DNA of 64,000 nt from NCBI RefSeq assembly GCF_024713975.1, contig NC_091108.1:2781001-2845000 (forward strand), read 5' to 3'. The position numbers and the translations under genes are program-made. The number at the start of each line of letters is the position of its first letter. Position 1 is the stretch's first letter. Positions 1 through 46,148 of the stretch are shown here, one piece after another. The stretch comes from Paralichthys olivaceus. Its lineage: Eukaryota; Chordata; Actinopteri; Pleuronectiformes; Paralichthyidae. A model generated the notes under the pieces. It was not told the origin of the DNA. It worked only from the letters and a program-made list of their open reading frames with translations, and made no database searches.

Positions 1-202
1 AAACCCTTTTTCATGGATAAAGGCATAAAAGTTACGGAGGGGAAAACTGGAGGTGGAGGGTTTTAACAGGACAGAGAGGAGACTGGATTTATGCTCGGTG
101 GTGAAGTTCACGCTGTCATTATCGCACACACACACATTCAAGTGGTCACGCATGCTCCAATATATGTTAAGCACTTATCCTGAAATGCACCCTGTCATGC
201 TT

Positions 203-236
<34 letters not shown>

Positions 237-1255
237 TTCTAAACACCAAGATTTACCTCCAACTCCAATTTTAGGAGGTGGAAAAAATGGACACGGACAC
301 AAACACAGCAACTGCGCACACACACACACACAAACAAACAAAAACAACAATCGCACCCAAAATACACTGAGCTGCATCAACATAAAAAAACACCCCGAAG
401 CGCACACGCTCGCAACAAACAGCCGTAAACAGGGAACGCTCACACTCCCCTTGCACTCTATAGCAGCTTAATGCTAAAGATCTGGAATACGAATCGCACA
501 GAAGAGAAACAAACAAGTTGACAAACAAACGGCTGAAGGTGCAGCAACACATTAAAACACACACAAATTAGTTTGACACAGCGACTAAAGCTAATCCAGT
601 TTAAAGCAGGAGTTCTGCAGTTAAACGTATTATTATTATGGTTTTAATGTGACCTGGCCAATGAGACGCTGGACGCTTAATTTTTTTTATAGGTATCGTA
701 GATCTGCTCGTAAGCTAAGAACTAAAAAGTGAAAGTAAACATGTTTATTTCCAGTTTGTTTATTACAACAAGGCAGCTGACGGACGTCTTCATCCAAAGA
801 TAAATTAAAACTAGCACGAAATACAAAAATAAATACTTTCCTGGGTTCTTCCAGGCGTCTGTGGTTCTCAGAGAATTATAGTGGGGATTTCAGACGCAAC
901 TTCAAACACGCGCATGGAGACAGTCTGAAAACGTCTATAGCAACGCTAGGAAGCATAAATAATGACTTTACCTTGATGACTGGCACAAACGAACGTGTTG
1001 GTCTCACAGTGAAGGTATTTTTGCAGAAGTTAAAGAGTTGATAATGTTTCTGTACTGCAGTAATGGATGTGCTCTTAAAAAAGCTGATTGTTTTTATTAT
1101 TTCACAGATTGTGTTCTGTGAATTTTGCAAAGAAAATCATCAAATCTAAGAAATATATTCAACTTGAAACCTTCAGGAGGAATAAACAAACCTGAAGACC
1201 TTATACGCTGCAGAGAACTTTAAGCTAGTTTTAGAGCGCTAGTGCAGACACACAC
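1..1255. other. lig1 intron 24, partial
   Basis: No coding sequence of the missing lig1 C-terminus was found on either strand. The stretch holds short CA/CT microsatellites (about 125-140, 201-237, 317-332) and otherwise AT-rich unique sequence. Confidence 0.7.
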
Positions 1256-29817
<28,562 letters not shown>

Positions 29818-29944
29818 GTTGTCGTCGATCTTCAGCTGGAAACCAAGAGTCACAGTGAAACACACAAACACACAAACACACACTGTCACTCAGACAGACA
29901 CACAAAGTCCCGCGCTGCGCAGGCAACACACTGTTAGAATATTC

Positions 29945-29953
29945 GGCGCCAAA
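29945..29953 (+). promoter_or_regulatory. E2F-like site upstream of lig1
   Basis: The sequence GGCGCCAAA lies about 130 bp upstream of the lig1 start codon, in the likely promoter or 5'UTR, and resembles the E2F core. LIG1 is an S-phase gene, so control by E2F is plausible. The functional claim is inference from a short motif. Confidence 0.4.
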
Positions 29954-30332
29954 GTAAAACCTCGGCCGAAGATCGTTAAAGAGGGAGGATGAGTCACTCG
30001 TGAGGTAAAAATCCGAGCTGTTGTCTGACTGTTAATTCAGCCACTTAAAATATGCGCACGTGCTTAAAACCAGAGAATATAATGATAACAAATGATCGAG
30101 GTGTAAATATCAAGTGAAATAATAACACAATTGATAAATCTTTTTATTGTATTTACATTATTCATGTTACACACATCTATGTGTAAAGTGACTGCGAGGA
30201 CACAGACAGGATGCTTGTATGTGTTTGTCCCACTTTTCTGTCCCTTTGATAATCCTCCAGATTTCAACGAAGCAGAAACAAATGTCTTCATGTTCGTAAA
30301 CTCACAGTGAACTCGTGGCTTTACAATCCTCT

Positions 30333-30377
30333 CATGCAAAGAGGCAGGAAGCCGGATGCTTCCTGCCTCTTTGCATG
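30333..30377. repeat. Perfect 20-bp inverted repeat with 5-nt loop
   Basis: The arms 30333-30352 and 30358-30377 are exact reverse complements around a CGGAT loop. The pairing stops abruptly at both ends. A loop this short argues against a microRNA precursor; a palindrome made by replication template switching is a simple explanation. Confidence 0.9.
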
Positions 30378-31018
30378 TTCTTTGGACAAATGTCAAATAA
30401 ATGAGACACACACGGTGCAACACTTATACAGACACATGTGCACACACACTCCGTACCTTACAGCTCATCAGCAACGAATGTCCCACTGTACATTTGGATG
30501 TGTACAGTTTTAGTTTTGTATTTATCTTTTTACACTGAGCTCTTTCTACGTTGCTTTCATTTTAATTTAACCATTGCACTGCTGAGCTGAGCGGTTTCCT
30601 GTCGTCCAACATCTTTAGTTCAACTGTTGATAAACTTGCACACGACGAATAAAACCTGAAACTTGTTTGTGATCCTCAAAGAACAGGTTCATCAGAACTT
30701 ATTAAAAGTGGAGGAACACATTTTAAAGTTTACATTTGCTTTGCTGCACAATCTGAACCCGACAACCACAACACATCTGCTCTCTTTGTTTTTGCAAGAT
30801 GTCTTAGAAACAAGCACTTGTGTTTTCCAACTAAACCGACTCAGGACGACTGAAGTTAAAGATCAATCAGAGTGGCACATCTTTATTTTTTGCACATCTC
30901 GGCGCCGACTCTTTCCCGGGAAAGTGAGCTGTGGAAACATGGTGTGAATTCACAGCTGCTGCCCCCTGTCGCCTCGGAGCGGAACTGACCTGATGCTGTG
31001 GAGAAGGCTGGAGGTTTC

Positions 31019-31020
<2 letters not shown>

Positions 31021-31109
<89 letters not shown>
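31021..31109 (+). repeat. (TG)n microsatellite, 89 bp
   Basis: Uninterrupted TG dinucleotide tract about 310 bp beyond the etv3l stop codon, just past its likely poly(A) signal. Confidence 0.98.
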
Positions 31110-31110
<1 letters not shown>

Positions 31111-31150
31111 GCGACACAAGCAGCTGAATAATGTGCGTTGAGTGCTCTGC

Positions 31151-31156
31151 TTTATT
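31151..31156 (-). terminator. Poly(A) signal for etv3l
   Basis: AATAAA on the minus strand, about 270 bp after the etv3l stop codon. Confidence 0.55.
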
Positions 31157-31345
31157 TACTCCAACACAAGTGCCACGTTGTTAATTGTTTACAAGTGAGA
31201 TTCCCGAGCCACCGAGGCCTGAAACAGAACAGCAGGGTTCCTCAACACGTCTATTAAAAAAACACAACATTGTCCAACTCAATAAATACGAAGTCTGTGT
31301 GTATCCAACCACAGGAAGTGATGAATTAACTACTCAAAACAACAC

Positions 31346-31377
<32 letters not shown>

Positions 31378-31421
31378 TGAGGAGGAAACACAGTCCATCT
31401 GTCACAGTTGTTTCTTCTCCT

Positions 31422-35673
<4,252 letters not shown>

Positions 35674-36569
35674 CTGAAAGAAGAACAGCCCACGATGTGA
35701 GGTTTCCTTCATCACTATGATCGTCACCGTAATAAAGTCGCAGAGGTGAGAGGAGACAAATGAAATATTAATTAGTTGTCATGTGGTGTTAAATTATAAA
35801 TCATCACAACAAAGCACGTACGCACTGTTTCTAATTCAGGCAGCTTGTGTTCTCTGCACCGACAAGAGGAAGTCGTCCTCACACGTATTCGTTTAATGAC
35901 AAATCTAGAGCCAGAACAAAGACAGTCTCCACGCGGTGTTTCGAATCAGCATCGGTGGAAAAGTGAGTTTAATGTTAACAAATGTCTCTCAGAGCTTCAC
36001 GTGCCTGGATTTACATTTACTGACACAGCAGCTGATGTGATTAGAGCAAATCCCAGATTTCTGCAGAAAGACAAACGTGTGAAAGCTTCATTTTCCCGAC
36101 GGAGCATTTCGAATTTGCTATAATGTCTTTTTTTGTGTGTGTGTGTGTAACTTCATCCCACACACACACACACACACACAAACACACACAAGTCGTCCTC
36201 CCACTGACGCGATGACCTTCCCAGGCAACTGGAAGCAGCAGAGTCACCCACCATCTTCCCTGGGAGGCTGAAAACTCATCTCTTGTTAAAGTACTTCACG
36301 TAACCCCAACAACTGAATGATGCCCTCGTCCACAAGCTGTAATGTCCTCTTATCTGGGAGCTAAAAAAAGTCTCCTATTTTATTTCCTTCTCCCCGTGCA
36401 CCACACACACACACACACACTCACACGATCAGAGCAGGGTCACAGGGACATTATCTGAAACCAGGAACACCGAGACTAAACCTGTTTTTCCTTTTGTGAC
36501 TCAAGACCATGATCACGTGGAATCGAACACAAACACAAACATGCAACGACTGAATCTGCACATGTCTCC

Positions 36570-36925
36570 ATCAGGGCCAAAGTGTCCCCTCACATTCTGC
36601 ACCAAATCTGTCATGTTGCTTCGAGCACATTTGCAGCAGATGTAAAAAAAAAAAAAAAAGCACCAACTTTAAATCCACTAGATGCAGGTTTTTAATTGGA
36701 TCAGCACCACAATGCTCATAGAAATCAGTCTCGGTAAATACGCCTCAGCAACATCCATGAAAACCATAGGAAGCGATAAAGGAAATTCCTTTTGTCCAGA
36801 TCCACGCCAAAATGTGATGGGATTATTATTTCGTAGCTCGTCTCCCATCCCTCGGCTAAATTTCATGGAGATCCGATCAAACACCAACAAACTAAGAAAT
36901 GAAAAAGAGGTGAAACCTCCTTGAT
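36570..36925. repeat. Teleost interspersed repeat copy
   Basis: Contains 'aaatttcatggagatccgat', 'caaacaccaacaaac' and a 'gtgaaacctcctt' end. These match the layout of a fish repeat that ends in 'aacctccttggcggaggt'. Related to 32220-32460 and 54397-54665. Confidence 0.6.
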
Positions 36926-39330
36926 GAGCGCAGGGGACGTTTTTTAAAAAGTCACCTGGTTCATTGTGATGAAACAACATCAGTCTGAGCTCCTGATCGA
37001 TGATTCACATCCTTTAGTTCCTGTCTTTACATCTTCCACTGACCTCCGAGGCTCTGACGTGTTCCCGGCTCAAATCAAAAGGTAAATGGTTTAAATTTAT
37101 CAGCTCGAACTTTTCATACGCTGCCTCCTCATGTCGGATATTCTCTGCTCATACATCCCATCGTTCAGCCCAAGGACATTTGAACATTTGGACATTTGGA
37201 CAGGAGGAGCTCTAAATTCTGCAGGAACATCACATGGTGTCGTCGGTGTGAGTTCACTCCTTCCACAGTCCTCCAGTATCTGCTCAACCTGTCACATTCA
37301 CAGGCAGCTGAATTATGGAGATCGGAGGCGGAACAAGTGTTTGTACATTATTCCACTGAGTTGAGTTTCTTCACCCCTTCCCCCGCTGACCAGTAATTCA
37401 CTCTCTAACTCTGCCACAGGGTGTTTGTCCTGGTTCCCTGTTGACCGGCTGTCATTTCAACGCTCAGGGTTTCTACTTAGGGAAAACATGCAGGGCAGCG
37501 AACCCAAGCTCCAAGTGCTTGTTCATTCAGATGGAAAAAAACATAATTAAAACGTGTGGACAGGATAAAAAAGTTTTTAGTTTTTATCTAATGCAAACTT
37601 TGTCTCATGTGAACTCCGTCCTTTTCTTTTTTCTTTGGTCGTTTAACTTCAAATGTAAGTTCAGTCGACTGGACGTCAGCTCTCGGCCTAAACATGCAAA
37701 TAACCAGAGAATCACACCGATGAGATGTGGACTCACGATGACAGAGTGGTCGGTTTTTTAACTAATCAGTAACAAGAGCTCTGCGTCTCGATCACAGAGA
37801 GTGGGCTGATGAGAGGCTCCTGCTCAAAGAGCAATAACAATGAAATTGGTCCCGTTACCTTGATTGGAGCAGGACGCGGCTTCGTTAGGTGAATATCAAC
37901 GATCGGCTCGTCTGTCGGGTGGAGTGAGGGATGGATGATGGACCGAATCTTAAACCCTCTATCTCCTCTCACCCCCCACCCACCCACCCCACCCCTCCAA
38001 ACCACACACTCACCCACCACTCTCACCCTCCTACCTCCCTTCTCCTGTGACACTCCCCCCCCCGTCCCAGAGTTAAGGAGACCATCTGAAGGATCTTGTG
38101 CTGATTAAGTTGATCTGATTTTGACATTGAAAAAAAGTTTATAAACAGAAAATGAATCAATTAAATCAATTTGGATAATTGATTAACCGAGAGCTGCAAC
38201 TCCCCGAGCATCTTAATCATTGAGAAACGTGTCTATTATTATAATTTGTGGCTTTTTAAACTTAAATAATGGACTAATTATGTTTCATTGAAGTCACTAA
38301 TTAAGAAAAGGGTCTTGAAAATTTTTCAAATTTGCTCATTTCAATTGATTTGATTTGATCTTTTAATTGAATATTTGGACAATTTCACTGTTTGTCAGAT
38401 AAAAACCAGCAACGCAATGATGTGGACTTTGAATTTAGGATTGCTCACCGGCAGCAGAGCTGAGTCTGGGTCAACTGCTGCTATTTCCCACAGTGATGCT
38501 CTGACGACCATCATCACAAGTGAGAGTTTGAAGGGTTTCACCTGAAAAGACGCCGAAAATCAGCAGAGGAAAAAAGAGGTGAAGGCTTTTTTCCTCCACG
38601 TCAGGACAGGAGCGAGTTAGAGTCGAGAGGGAAAGATATGATTGAGTGGAGTGAAGGTGACTGGAGGTTTTTCCCCTTTTGCTAAATCAAAGAGGTGTTG
38701 AACTCAATACCAGAGCTGCACTCTACTCCTCTACAGCTGCTCCTCGCCGGACGAGGAGTGACTTTCTCAGAGGTCAACAGGCTGTTCAATACTCTGCCGC
38801 ACAGGCTCAGGGGGCGACGGTGACACGTTCCAGCTGACGTCCTCCTGAACTCGGCTTCTCCAGGATTAACTACCTGTGTCACTCCAGAGGGACGAACATG
38901 AACTCCTGCAGCCGAGCAGAACAACAACAACAACAACAACAACAGAGCGATGAACAGTTGTGAAATCGTATCGTTTTCAAATTCTACACATTAATATGAG
39001 ATGAGAGGAATATTTTCATCCTTTGGTGGTGATTTAAACTCTCAGGCACATTCTGTTTGTGCATTTAATGGCACAATAAATCTTCTTTGAGAGGGACGTC
39101 GGGTACGGAGGCTCAGAATTAGCTTTTTTTTTTTGGTCGTTAAAATTTCACGTTCGAAAGAAGCTGTTTGCATTGATAAACTAATCCCACTCACACGTAT
39201 GAGCACGGAGGAGACTTTAGAATATTCCCTCAGAAATAAGACTGGGTATCAAATCTGCAGCATAGGCGACTGTGTTCATCGTAAAGAGAACTGAGAACTG
39301 TCAGGTACAGAAAGTTGGCATTTAATGAGG

Positions 39331-39377
<47 letters not shown>

Positions 39378-39551
39378 TGTGTGTGTGTGTGTGTGTGTGT
39401 TTTTGTGTGTGTGCTTGTCAGTGGATTAGCAAGTGATTAAGTTTTCTCTGCAGCAGAAGAGGAGACAAAGAAAAGCTGCAGCAATCCATTTAAGGCTTAT
39501 GATATAGCTGCACGTATCTCCCTATACATTCCTGCCATGCTCACAATCACT

Positions 39552-39589
<38 letters not shown>

Positions 39590-40589
39590 GACACACACAC
39601 CTCTCGTCCCTCAGATGTGATAGCTGACACCGGAGGCTTTTAATTCCAGTGTAAATACAAATACTCTCTCAGACAGCCATCAATTATGTATGACGCTAAT
39701 TGAGTTGAATGTTGTGCTTTTAGCAGACCAGGGAGCCAGGGACCCTCATGCAGAGAGCCTGAAACCAAACACACACATATATATGTAAAACAAATTCATA
39801 TAATTATATATTTATACTTGTTAATTCATTTTTACTGCACAGACTCTGCAAAAGAAAAAAAGTTAAATATCGTCTGCCTAAAAGCAGCCATACAAAGATT
39901 TCCTCTGAAGCTGTGAACACCCAGAACATATTCCCACACAGGCACCAAACAAGTGAAATTGGTCGTCAAAGATACAAGAAGTTACACACAATAAAAAAAC
40001 AAACCGCTGCTGCTCGTGGATTTAAAGAGACGTATCTTTTTACACACACATGCGACACACACATCCACAACAAAGGAAGAGGCCTCACAGTGAGGATGAA
40101 AGCTGACAGTTTGGAAATTGAGCCCTCGGACTGATAGAGCCGCCCATGCAGCATCCAGGACCAGACGACAGAGGCAGAGATTTAAACAAATGGGCTGAAT
40201 ATGGAGGCGAGCAGCGTTGTCAGGGGGAATATTACAGTAAAGATGTAATATAAACACAGAAGTGTGAGAGGAAGAGCCCTCCCCTCGCTCCCCCGGCCTT
40301 ATTTACTCCTCAGTGTTTCTGTGCCAGATATTAGCCCAGTCTATCACCAAGAGAAGCAGAGCAGGGAGGAGAGAAGACAAACATAATGAAGGACTTCTGT
40401 CTGGGTATAATAAGACTTCACATTCCCCGAGGGGCAATTTAGGTAGCGGCATAAAAAAAAAAAAAAAAAAACAGGCCCTGAGACGGGAATTTGCTTTCCA
40501 CCGAGATTGTCATCCTCTTATTCTTTTTTTTTTTTTTTTCCTCGTCTCCTTCAGCAAGTGGCATTATCTCCTCTGTGACAAACTGTGCA

Positions 40590-41000
40590 TGCATGAGGAG
40601 GATGAGGAGGATGAGGAGGGAGTGGTGGTGGTGGAAGAGGATGAGGAGGAGGAGGAGGAGGAGGATGAGGAGGCAGGGGGGGGGTTAAGTCTGGATTTGA
40701 TCCCCGCTAAAAGGACTGTTTGTTTTACAGCTGACGACCCCGGAGTTTAATCTGGTGCTTAGCCGCCCGCTCAATCTCTCCTCTCCTCCGTCTCCCTGCA
40801 TCCTCTCATCGTCCCTGCCTCTCTCCTTCATCTCTCTTTCTCACTCACTCAATCGTATCATCCACTCAGAGCGAGCTAAGCCCACCACCACCTCTCCATC
40901 CTCCTCCTCCTCCCTCTCTCTCTCTCTCTCTCTCTCCATCCTCCATCCCTTGTCATCTCCTTACTTCTCTCCTCTCTCTCTCTTTTTTTTTTTTTGGTAA
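40590..41000 (+). repeat. Purine block followed by pyrimidine block
   Basis: About 40590-40690 is GAG/GAT-rich (purine) and about 40760-40995 is CT-rich, ending in a T run. The frame across the purine part reads poly-Glu/Asp by composition only. Confidence 0.8.
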
Positions 41001-41150
41001 TGCCGGGAGCGGTTGTGCGCAATTTACATTTAACTGGATCCACCAGGTTGTGTGTTATGCGTAAAATTAAGCAGTGTTACATCATCCAGTACAGTGAGTG
41101 CATGTGTGTGTGTGTGTGTGTGGGAGGATGGAGGTTTCAGGCCCTGAAAT

Positions 41151-41153
<3 letters not shown>

Positions 41154-41227
<74 letters not shown>
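41154..41227 (+). repeat. (GT)n microsatellite
   Basis: About 70 bp of GT in the intergenic region; another tract lies at 41416-41484. Confidence 0.97.
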
Positions 41228-41229
<2 letters not shown>

Positions 41230-41412
41230 TGTGAGACAGGAGAACAATAGTGAGAGTGTATGTTAAACAGGATGATGGAATTGCAGCAGATGAGGGTCAT
41301 GCTCCAGGTCTTAAGGGTCAAATCCTGTTAGAAGTAAGAGGGATCAAGGCTTTAGAGAGGCGCTGCCTTTTTTTTTATTGCTGCAATATGTACTGACAGT
41401 GTGCAAGAGGAG

Positions 41413-41484
<72 letters not shown>

Positions 41485-41874
41485 CGCTGTGGAATAACTT
41501 CAACCTGCTCAGTTAGACTGGGTTGAACTCACTCGCAGGTCCGATAAAAGAATAACCAGTAAAAAAAAGAAATCACTTCTCAACATAACGTGCTGACGAG
41601 CGACCCGCCCACTTTACCCTTGATGTGTAAATGACTTTGTTCCTCGGTCAGACGAAGTGTTTACTTCTGAATGTTCCTGTTGCAGCTCCGCACGTTGTTT
41701 TTGAGAGAAATTAAATATTCTACATTTGGTTTCCAAGGAAACGCCAGGAATGCTCTCAACTTCATGTTTTCAGGAACAACATGAGTTTGTTTTCCGAAGG
41801 TGGACGTCGCAGCTCCGCTTCCTCCCGCTGTCCAAAAAAATGAAGCCAATTATATTCCCAGAAACAGGCGTCGC

Positions 41875-42200
41875 CATGTTGCGTTAGTGACGTCATCTGG
41901 AGCCGACTCGGTTCAGGGGCAGATGTTTACGCTTTCAAACGATAGCACGAGGCTTCGACTCCGCTGAACAACTAATGTTGCATTAAAAAACCCATCGACT
42001 CTCAGCGGTTAATCTGATCTTATACATGCGCTGCCAACATGGAGGAGGCGGGGTTCACGACCTGCACCGCAGCCAGCCACCAGGGGGCCATCCAGATGTT
42101 CCGGTTTCAGCTCTGGGGCGCTCTGTCGTGTCGTCCATCTTGATTTGTCCCGTGTGACCCACTGTTGGGCCGCTTCTCTGGCACTGTCGCATTTCATCAG
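41875..42200. repeat. Teleost interspersed repeat copy
   Basis: Contains 'gcagccagccaccagggggc' followed by 'tgtcgtgtcgtccatcttga', a well-known teleost repeat signature. No coding capacity. Confidence 0.6.
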
Positions 42201-45200
42201 CAGAAAACTGGAGGATTTAAACTTTCCGTTCAGTGTAATCATGAGAACAAACATCGTCAAAGAAGATTGAAGACCTGAGCAGAGCCGCACCAGCTGTTCA
42301 CAGATCAGTCTCCAAGTCTGAAAGTCGAACTTTTCACATCTTCTCTCAAACTAGTGACTGACGGTAACAAATCACATCCCACCATGAGAACTGACGTCAC
42401 GAGTCACATGTGTGTAAACATGTAAACATGACGTCACAATAAACATTCGAATGAACGAATCTATCTCATGCTATTGAAAGATTTGTCATATAAAGGCACC
42501 TTATGTTAAATGTCATTTAAAATCTCAGAGCCTATCGAGCCCTAATTTAAAAATTATGAATTCTAATATCATCATTTATTAACATGGAGATTTGAGATAA
42601 TCCAATGAACTGGAATCGTATCATGATGACGTTTCATCTCAGATTAGGGTTAAATTACTGATTTAAAGTTTAAAAAAAAAAGTTTGAACCTCGTTCTTTG
42701 CTCTGAACATTGATTTGATAAACTGATTCATGATGAAAGGAGGAAACAGAGAGAGAATAAAAAGGGACACTTATAAAAAGTTTGGTGGAAAGAATTAAGG
42801 GTTAAAAAATAAAAATGATTAATATTGTGATTTAATATGAATCATATTGAGAAGCTCTAATTCAACCTCACTTAACGTATTAAGCAGCATTTTGTCTTCA
42901 CTTAATCCAAATTTGGCCTGAAAATGATTCATTGCATCCAAAATGAAAGCAGCTTTGTCAAACGTCTGTCGTACTGAAGCCGTTTCCACGTAATGTGTTT
43001 ATTGTGCTGCTGCATCTTCAAGTCGAGCTGATAGGAAAATAATCATCATCAAAAAAGAGAACATGTTTCCTAATGACCGGATTAGTCGAATGGAAAGGAG
43101 CGAAATGATTCTGTTAACTGTGAAGTGATTTGCACAAAGCATCATCCTCCACTAATAAAAAATCTGAATGAATGTAGTTGTGACCGACTGTCGTGATCCA
43201 CGAAAAAGAAGAAAGACAAAGATTTACAGTGTAGGAGATTTTCCCGCCTTCTACAGTCGTCTGAGTCCCACATCAGCCGAACTGTCACCGCAGCGTCTCA
43301 CCAGGGAAAACTGTGAAGACGGCAGAGAAAGAACAAAAAGAGAGCAGAGACAGAGACGCTCCCCGAGGAGGCAGAGCAGAATAATATCATGAATGAAAAA
43401 TCGACTCAATAAAATGACAAAACAATGGACCCGGAGCACTTGGAGTAGGTTTCTGTGTCCGTGTGTTGTGTAACACAATGAAAGGAGGCTAATGCTGCCT
43501 CACTTAAAATCAGGAGGTTGTGAGACACATTGTCTTCTTCACCTCCCTCAGTCTCTGGTCTCTCGTCCTCCCTGGTCCACGCTGCTCTCCGGGGAGCTGT
43601 GGTTTCTGAAAGGTTTCTCAGTGTCCTTAATCCCTCCATCTCTTTGTGTCCAGGAAAAAAAATACATCCGCATGAAACTCAAGAGGCCGACTGGGGCCGA
43701 GTCGTGTGAGAGAGAAAAGAGATGAGCTTCTTTCCTGCGTTTTATTGGAATAATAAAAATAGAAAGTAGAGGTGCTCATTAAAAAGAATGGAGACAGAAG
43801 CTCATTTGGCTTCTTTTCAAAGAACAGCACAAAGCTTTAAATTAGTGGGTCTGTGATTGGAGTCTTCCAGGTTCAGCAAAAAAAAAAACAGGAACGGCTT
43901 GATTTCTCTCATTCTAATAATTAGGAATTACCCCAGTTCAGAGAACGGATGCGTTAATCACAGGGTTCAGTTACTCACATTATAATAAACCTGCTCTTTA
44001 GACAGTTTCATTTTCTGTATTCAAATCAAGAGAATATACCTGAGAACCATCACAGACAGGAGTCGTACACGACGCACAGTCATCACAACACAAAGTCTTT
44101 ACAGAGCGATTCAAGGAATTCTGGTTTAGAAGTTCGTGTTGTCACATTCTTATCAGACGACTCAAGTCATGGACAGATAAATAAATCAGTAAGTAATATC
44201 TGAGGTGTTGAGTTAGTCAAGAGAACAACGACAAATTGTTCAAGGGGTCATAATTAAATTGACTGTATTTATAATAATTAAGCTGGATAAACTTAATAAG
44301 TAGACGAGAGTAGGTTAAAAACAACATGAGTCTGTTAGCTGCTAATGTTCACGTTGTCCCGTCCCGGTTATTAAAGAGACAACTTCAATCACATTACAAG
44401 AGCAAATTCTCCGATAACGCTGTGGGTCCACGTCACACGGAAAAGATGTGAGGACCATGTGAGTGGACGTGAGACTCGGTTTGGTTCAGCTTCACAGGAA
44501 CGGTGGACAGTGAAGTTTGGAGACTTCCAGAACATCTATGATTTGTGTTGACCTTAAAGATCTGTCAGACATTTGTTCAGGCAGATTCCTTGACTCTTTA
44601 AATTAGGCTTAAAACTTTCCTCCTTGATTAAAACTTATATTTGGGATCCACCAACAAAACCAGGCAGGTCTCTGTCTCCGACATTTCTTTGCTGAAGACG
44701 GCGACTCCCAGACTGGTTCTGTCGGAGGATTCATCCTTCGCCTCTCCGCTGTCCTACAGGCAGAGCGGTTGGGTTTCTCTCTCTCTCTCTCATATTGAAC
44801 GGCCTCGAGGTTCATCTGTGAAGGGTCTTGAGATCGTGCATGTCGTGATTTGACGATAACGCATCTTTTCTCGAGATCAGCCAGTTTTATTTCTTGTTAT
44901 TTGTAACGACAGAGGTCGTGGCGGTAAAAACCAAACTCATGTCTGCACATCATCATGTCTTTATTTGTGTGTAAACAAACTCTGAAAAGAGAATCAGCCA
45001 GGGTCTTGATTATTGGCATTAACATGATGGGTTCTTTTTTTTTTTTTTTTTTGCAGTTATGGATAAAACATGATCACTGCAAAAAAAGGTCTTCAACAAT
45101 ATGCGTCACCTTGATTTTTACTTTTTCCCCCCACATCTTAAAAATGAACGCACTAAACTGGTGAATCGTTTTCAATGAGGAAAAAGAAAATGCCCTCGGA

Positions 45201-46148
45201 CCGGTCTGGAAAAAAGTGAAATAATCTCACTCAAGCAGACTTCACCCACAGTAAATAAGATTTTGGGGAAACGGCACAACTGTTGAAGTGTTCCTTTTTT
45301 GCAGCGTATATAATAAATAACATGACACATGAACTGTCTGCGGCCTCAGTCCAGTCCAGCAGGGGTACTTCCTCTCTCGGTGTATGCAGTGTTCCTCTCT
45401 ACTGTATAAGGTGCTGGGTGTGTTTGTGTGCGCGAGATAGAAATGTCATCGCGTGGGAATGTGATTCTGCAGTTATGTTCATGTGTTTTAATGATGTGGA
45501 CACGACCGGGCGTCCAGAGGCTTATTAGGTTAGTAGTTTGTCAGATCGTTAAATACGTGAAGAGCTGCAAAAATAACCTTCTTAAAAACAACAAAAACGT
45601 CGGCAGCGATCGCAGCAGTAGTGTTAAGCTCGGAGTGCAACGTAATTCGCTTAGTCACTTCCATTGTACATAAACAACAAGTATATTTACAATCAAAACA
45701 AAAAAAAAAAATACAGAATCCAGAAGAAAAGAAAAGTCACCACATTCAGAACTACAGACGAGTCATCGTGGGAGATTTGCAGTGTGAGAATGTGACGTGT
45801 AGTGTTTGTTTTCATGTTACTGACCTATTCTCGCTGACATCGAGCTTTGAGCGTCTGCACCCAACAAATCAGAAACCTCAGGACCAGCCTCCATCTTCAA
45901 CGACAATAGCACGTGGAGGCAGATGTCGACGTCTCAAACCCAATAGCTCTTCGTGTTTTACTCAGAATGAAACACTTGTCTCTTATGTGTTAATTTAAGA
46001 TGTGAGAGACGAAGAATTATAAAATACAAAAAAGAAATCTGAAAGTTTTTTTTAAAAAGTGAACTTGTTGGGTTCGCTTCGGATCAAAGAAAAGCAGCTG
46101 TAGATTTTGTTGTACTCAAACAGGACCAGAATGAAAAGTGGCGTCGAG

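Larger units (their letters stand above)
29818..31421. other. Intergenic region between lig1 and etv3l
   Basis: About 1.6 kb separate the lig1 start codon from the etv3l stop codon; both genes are on the minus strand. The region holds the lig1 promoter, a perfect inverted repeat (30333-30377), a long (GT)n tract (31021-31109) and a poly(A) signal for etv3l. No further gene was seen. Confidence 0.75.
35674..46148. other. Gene-poor, repeat-rich region between etv3l and pip4p1
   Basis: No conserved protein-coding exon was recognised over 10.5 kb on either strand. It may include the etv3l 5'UTR exon and promoter. Contents seen: several long (GT)n/(CA)n tracts (35390-35428, 36160-36190, 39334-39411, 41154-41227, 41416-41484), a purine block followed by a pyrimidine block (40590-41000), and interspersed repeats near 36570-36925 and 41875-42200. 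The longest frames here fall in low-complexity or repeat sequence. Confidence 0.65.

Noticed and set aside
1..1255. Search for the next lig1 exon (LGTGFSDEEL-like)
   Set aside because: No frame on the minus strand carries this conserved OB-fold segment, so the C-terminus must lie outside the window.
30333..30377. Possible microRNA precursor
   Set aside because: The 5-nt loop and 20-bp stem are too short for Drosha/Dicer processing.
38682..38942. 86-residue minus-strand frame starting with a Leu-rich stretch
   Set aside because: The Leu-rich start is a (CAA)n repeat read on the other strand; the remainder is moderately GC-rich but unrecognised and has no splice context.
40313..40750. 145-residue frame with a poly-Glu/Asp region
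   Set aside because: The acidic part is a GAG/GAT simple repeat and the rest shows no conserved motif; no splice evidence.
41994..42290. 93-residue minus-strand frame
   Set aside because: It lies largely inside a recognised teleost interspersed repeat (41875-42200) and shows no protein family resemblance.
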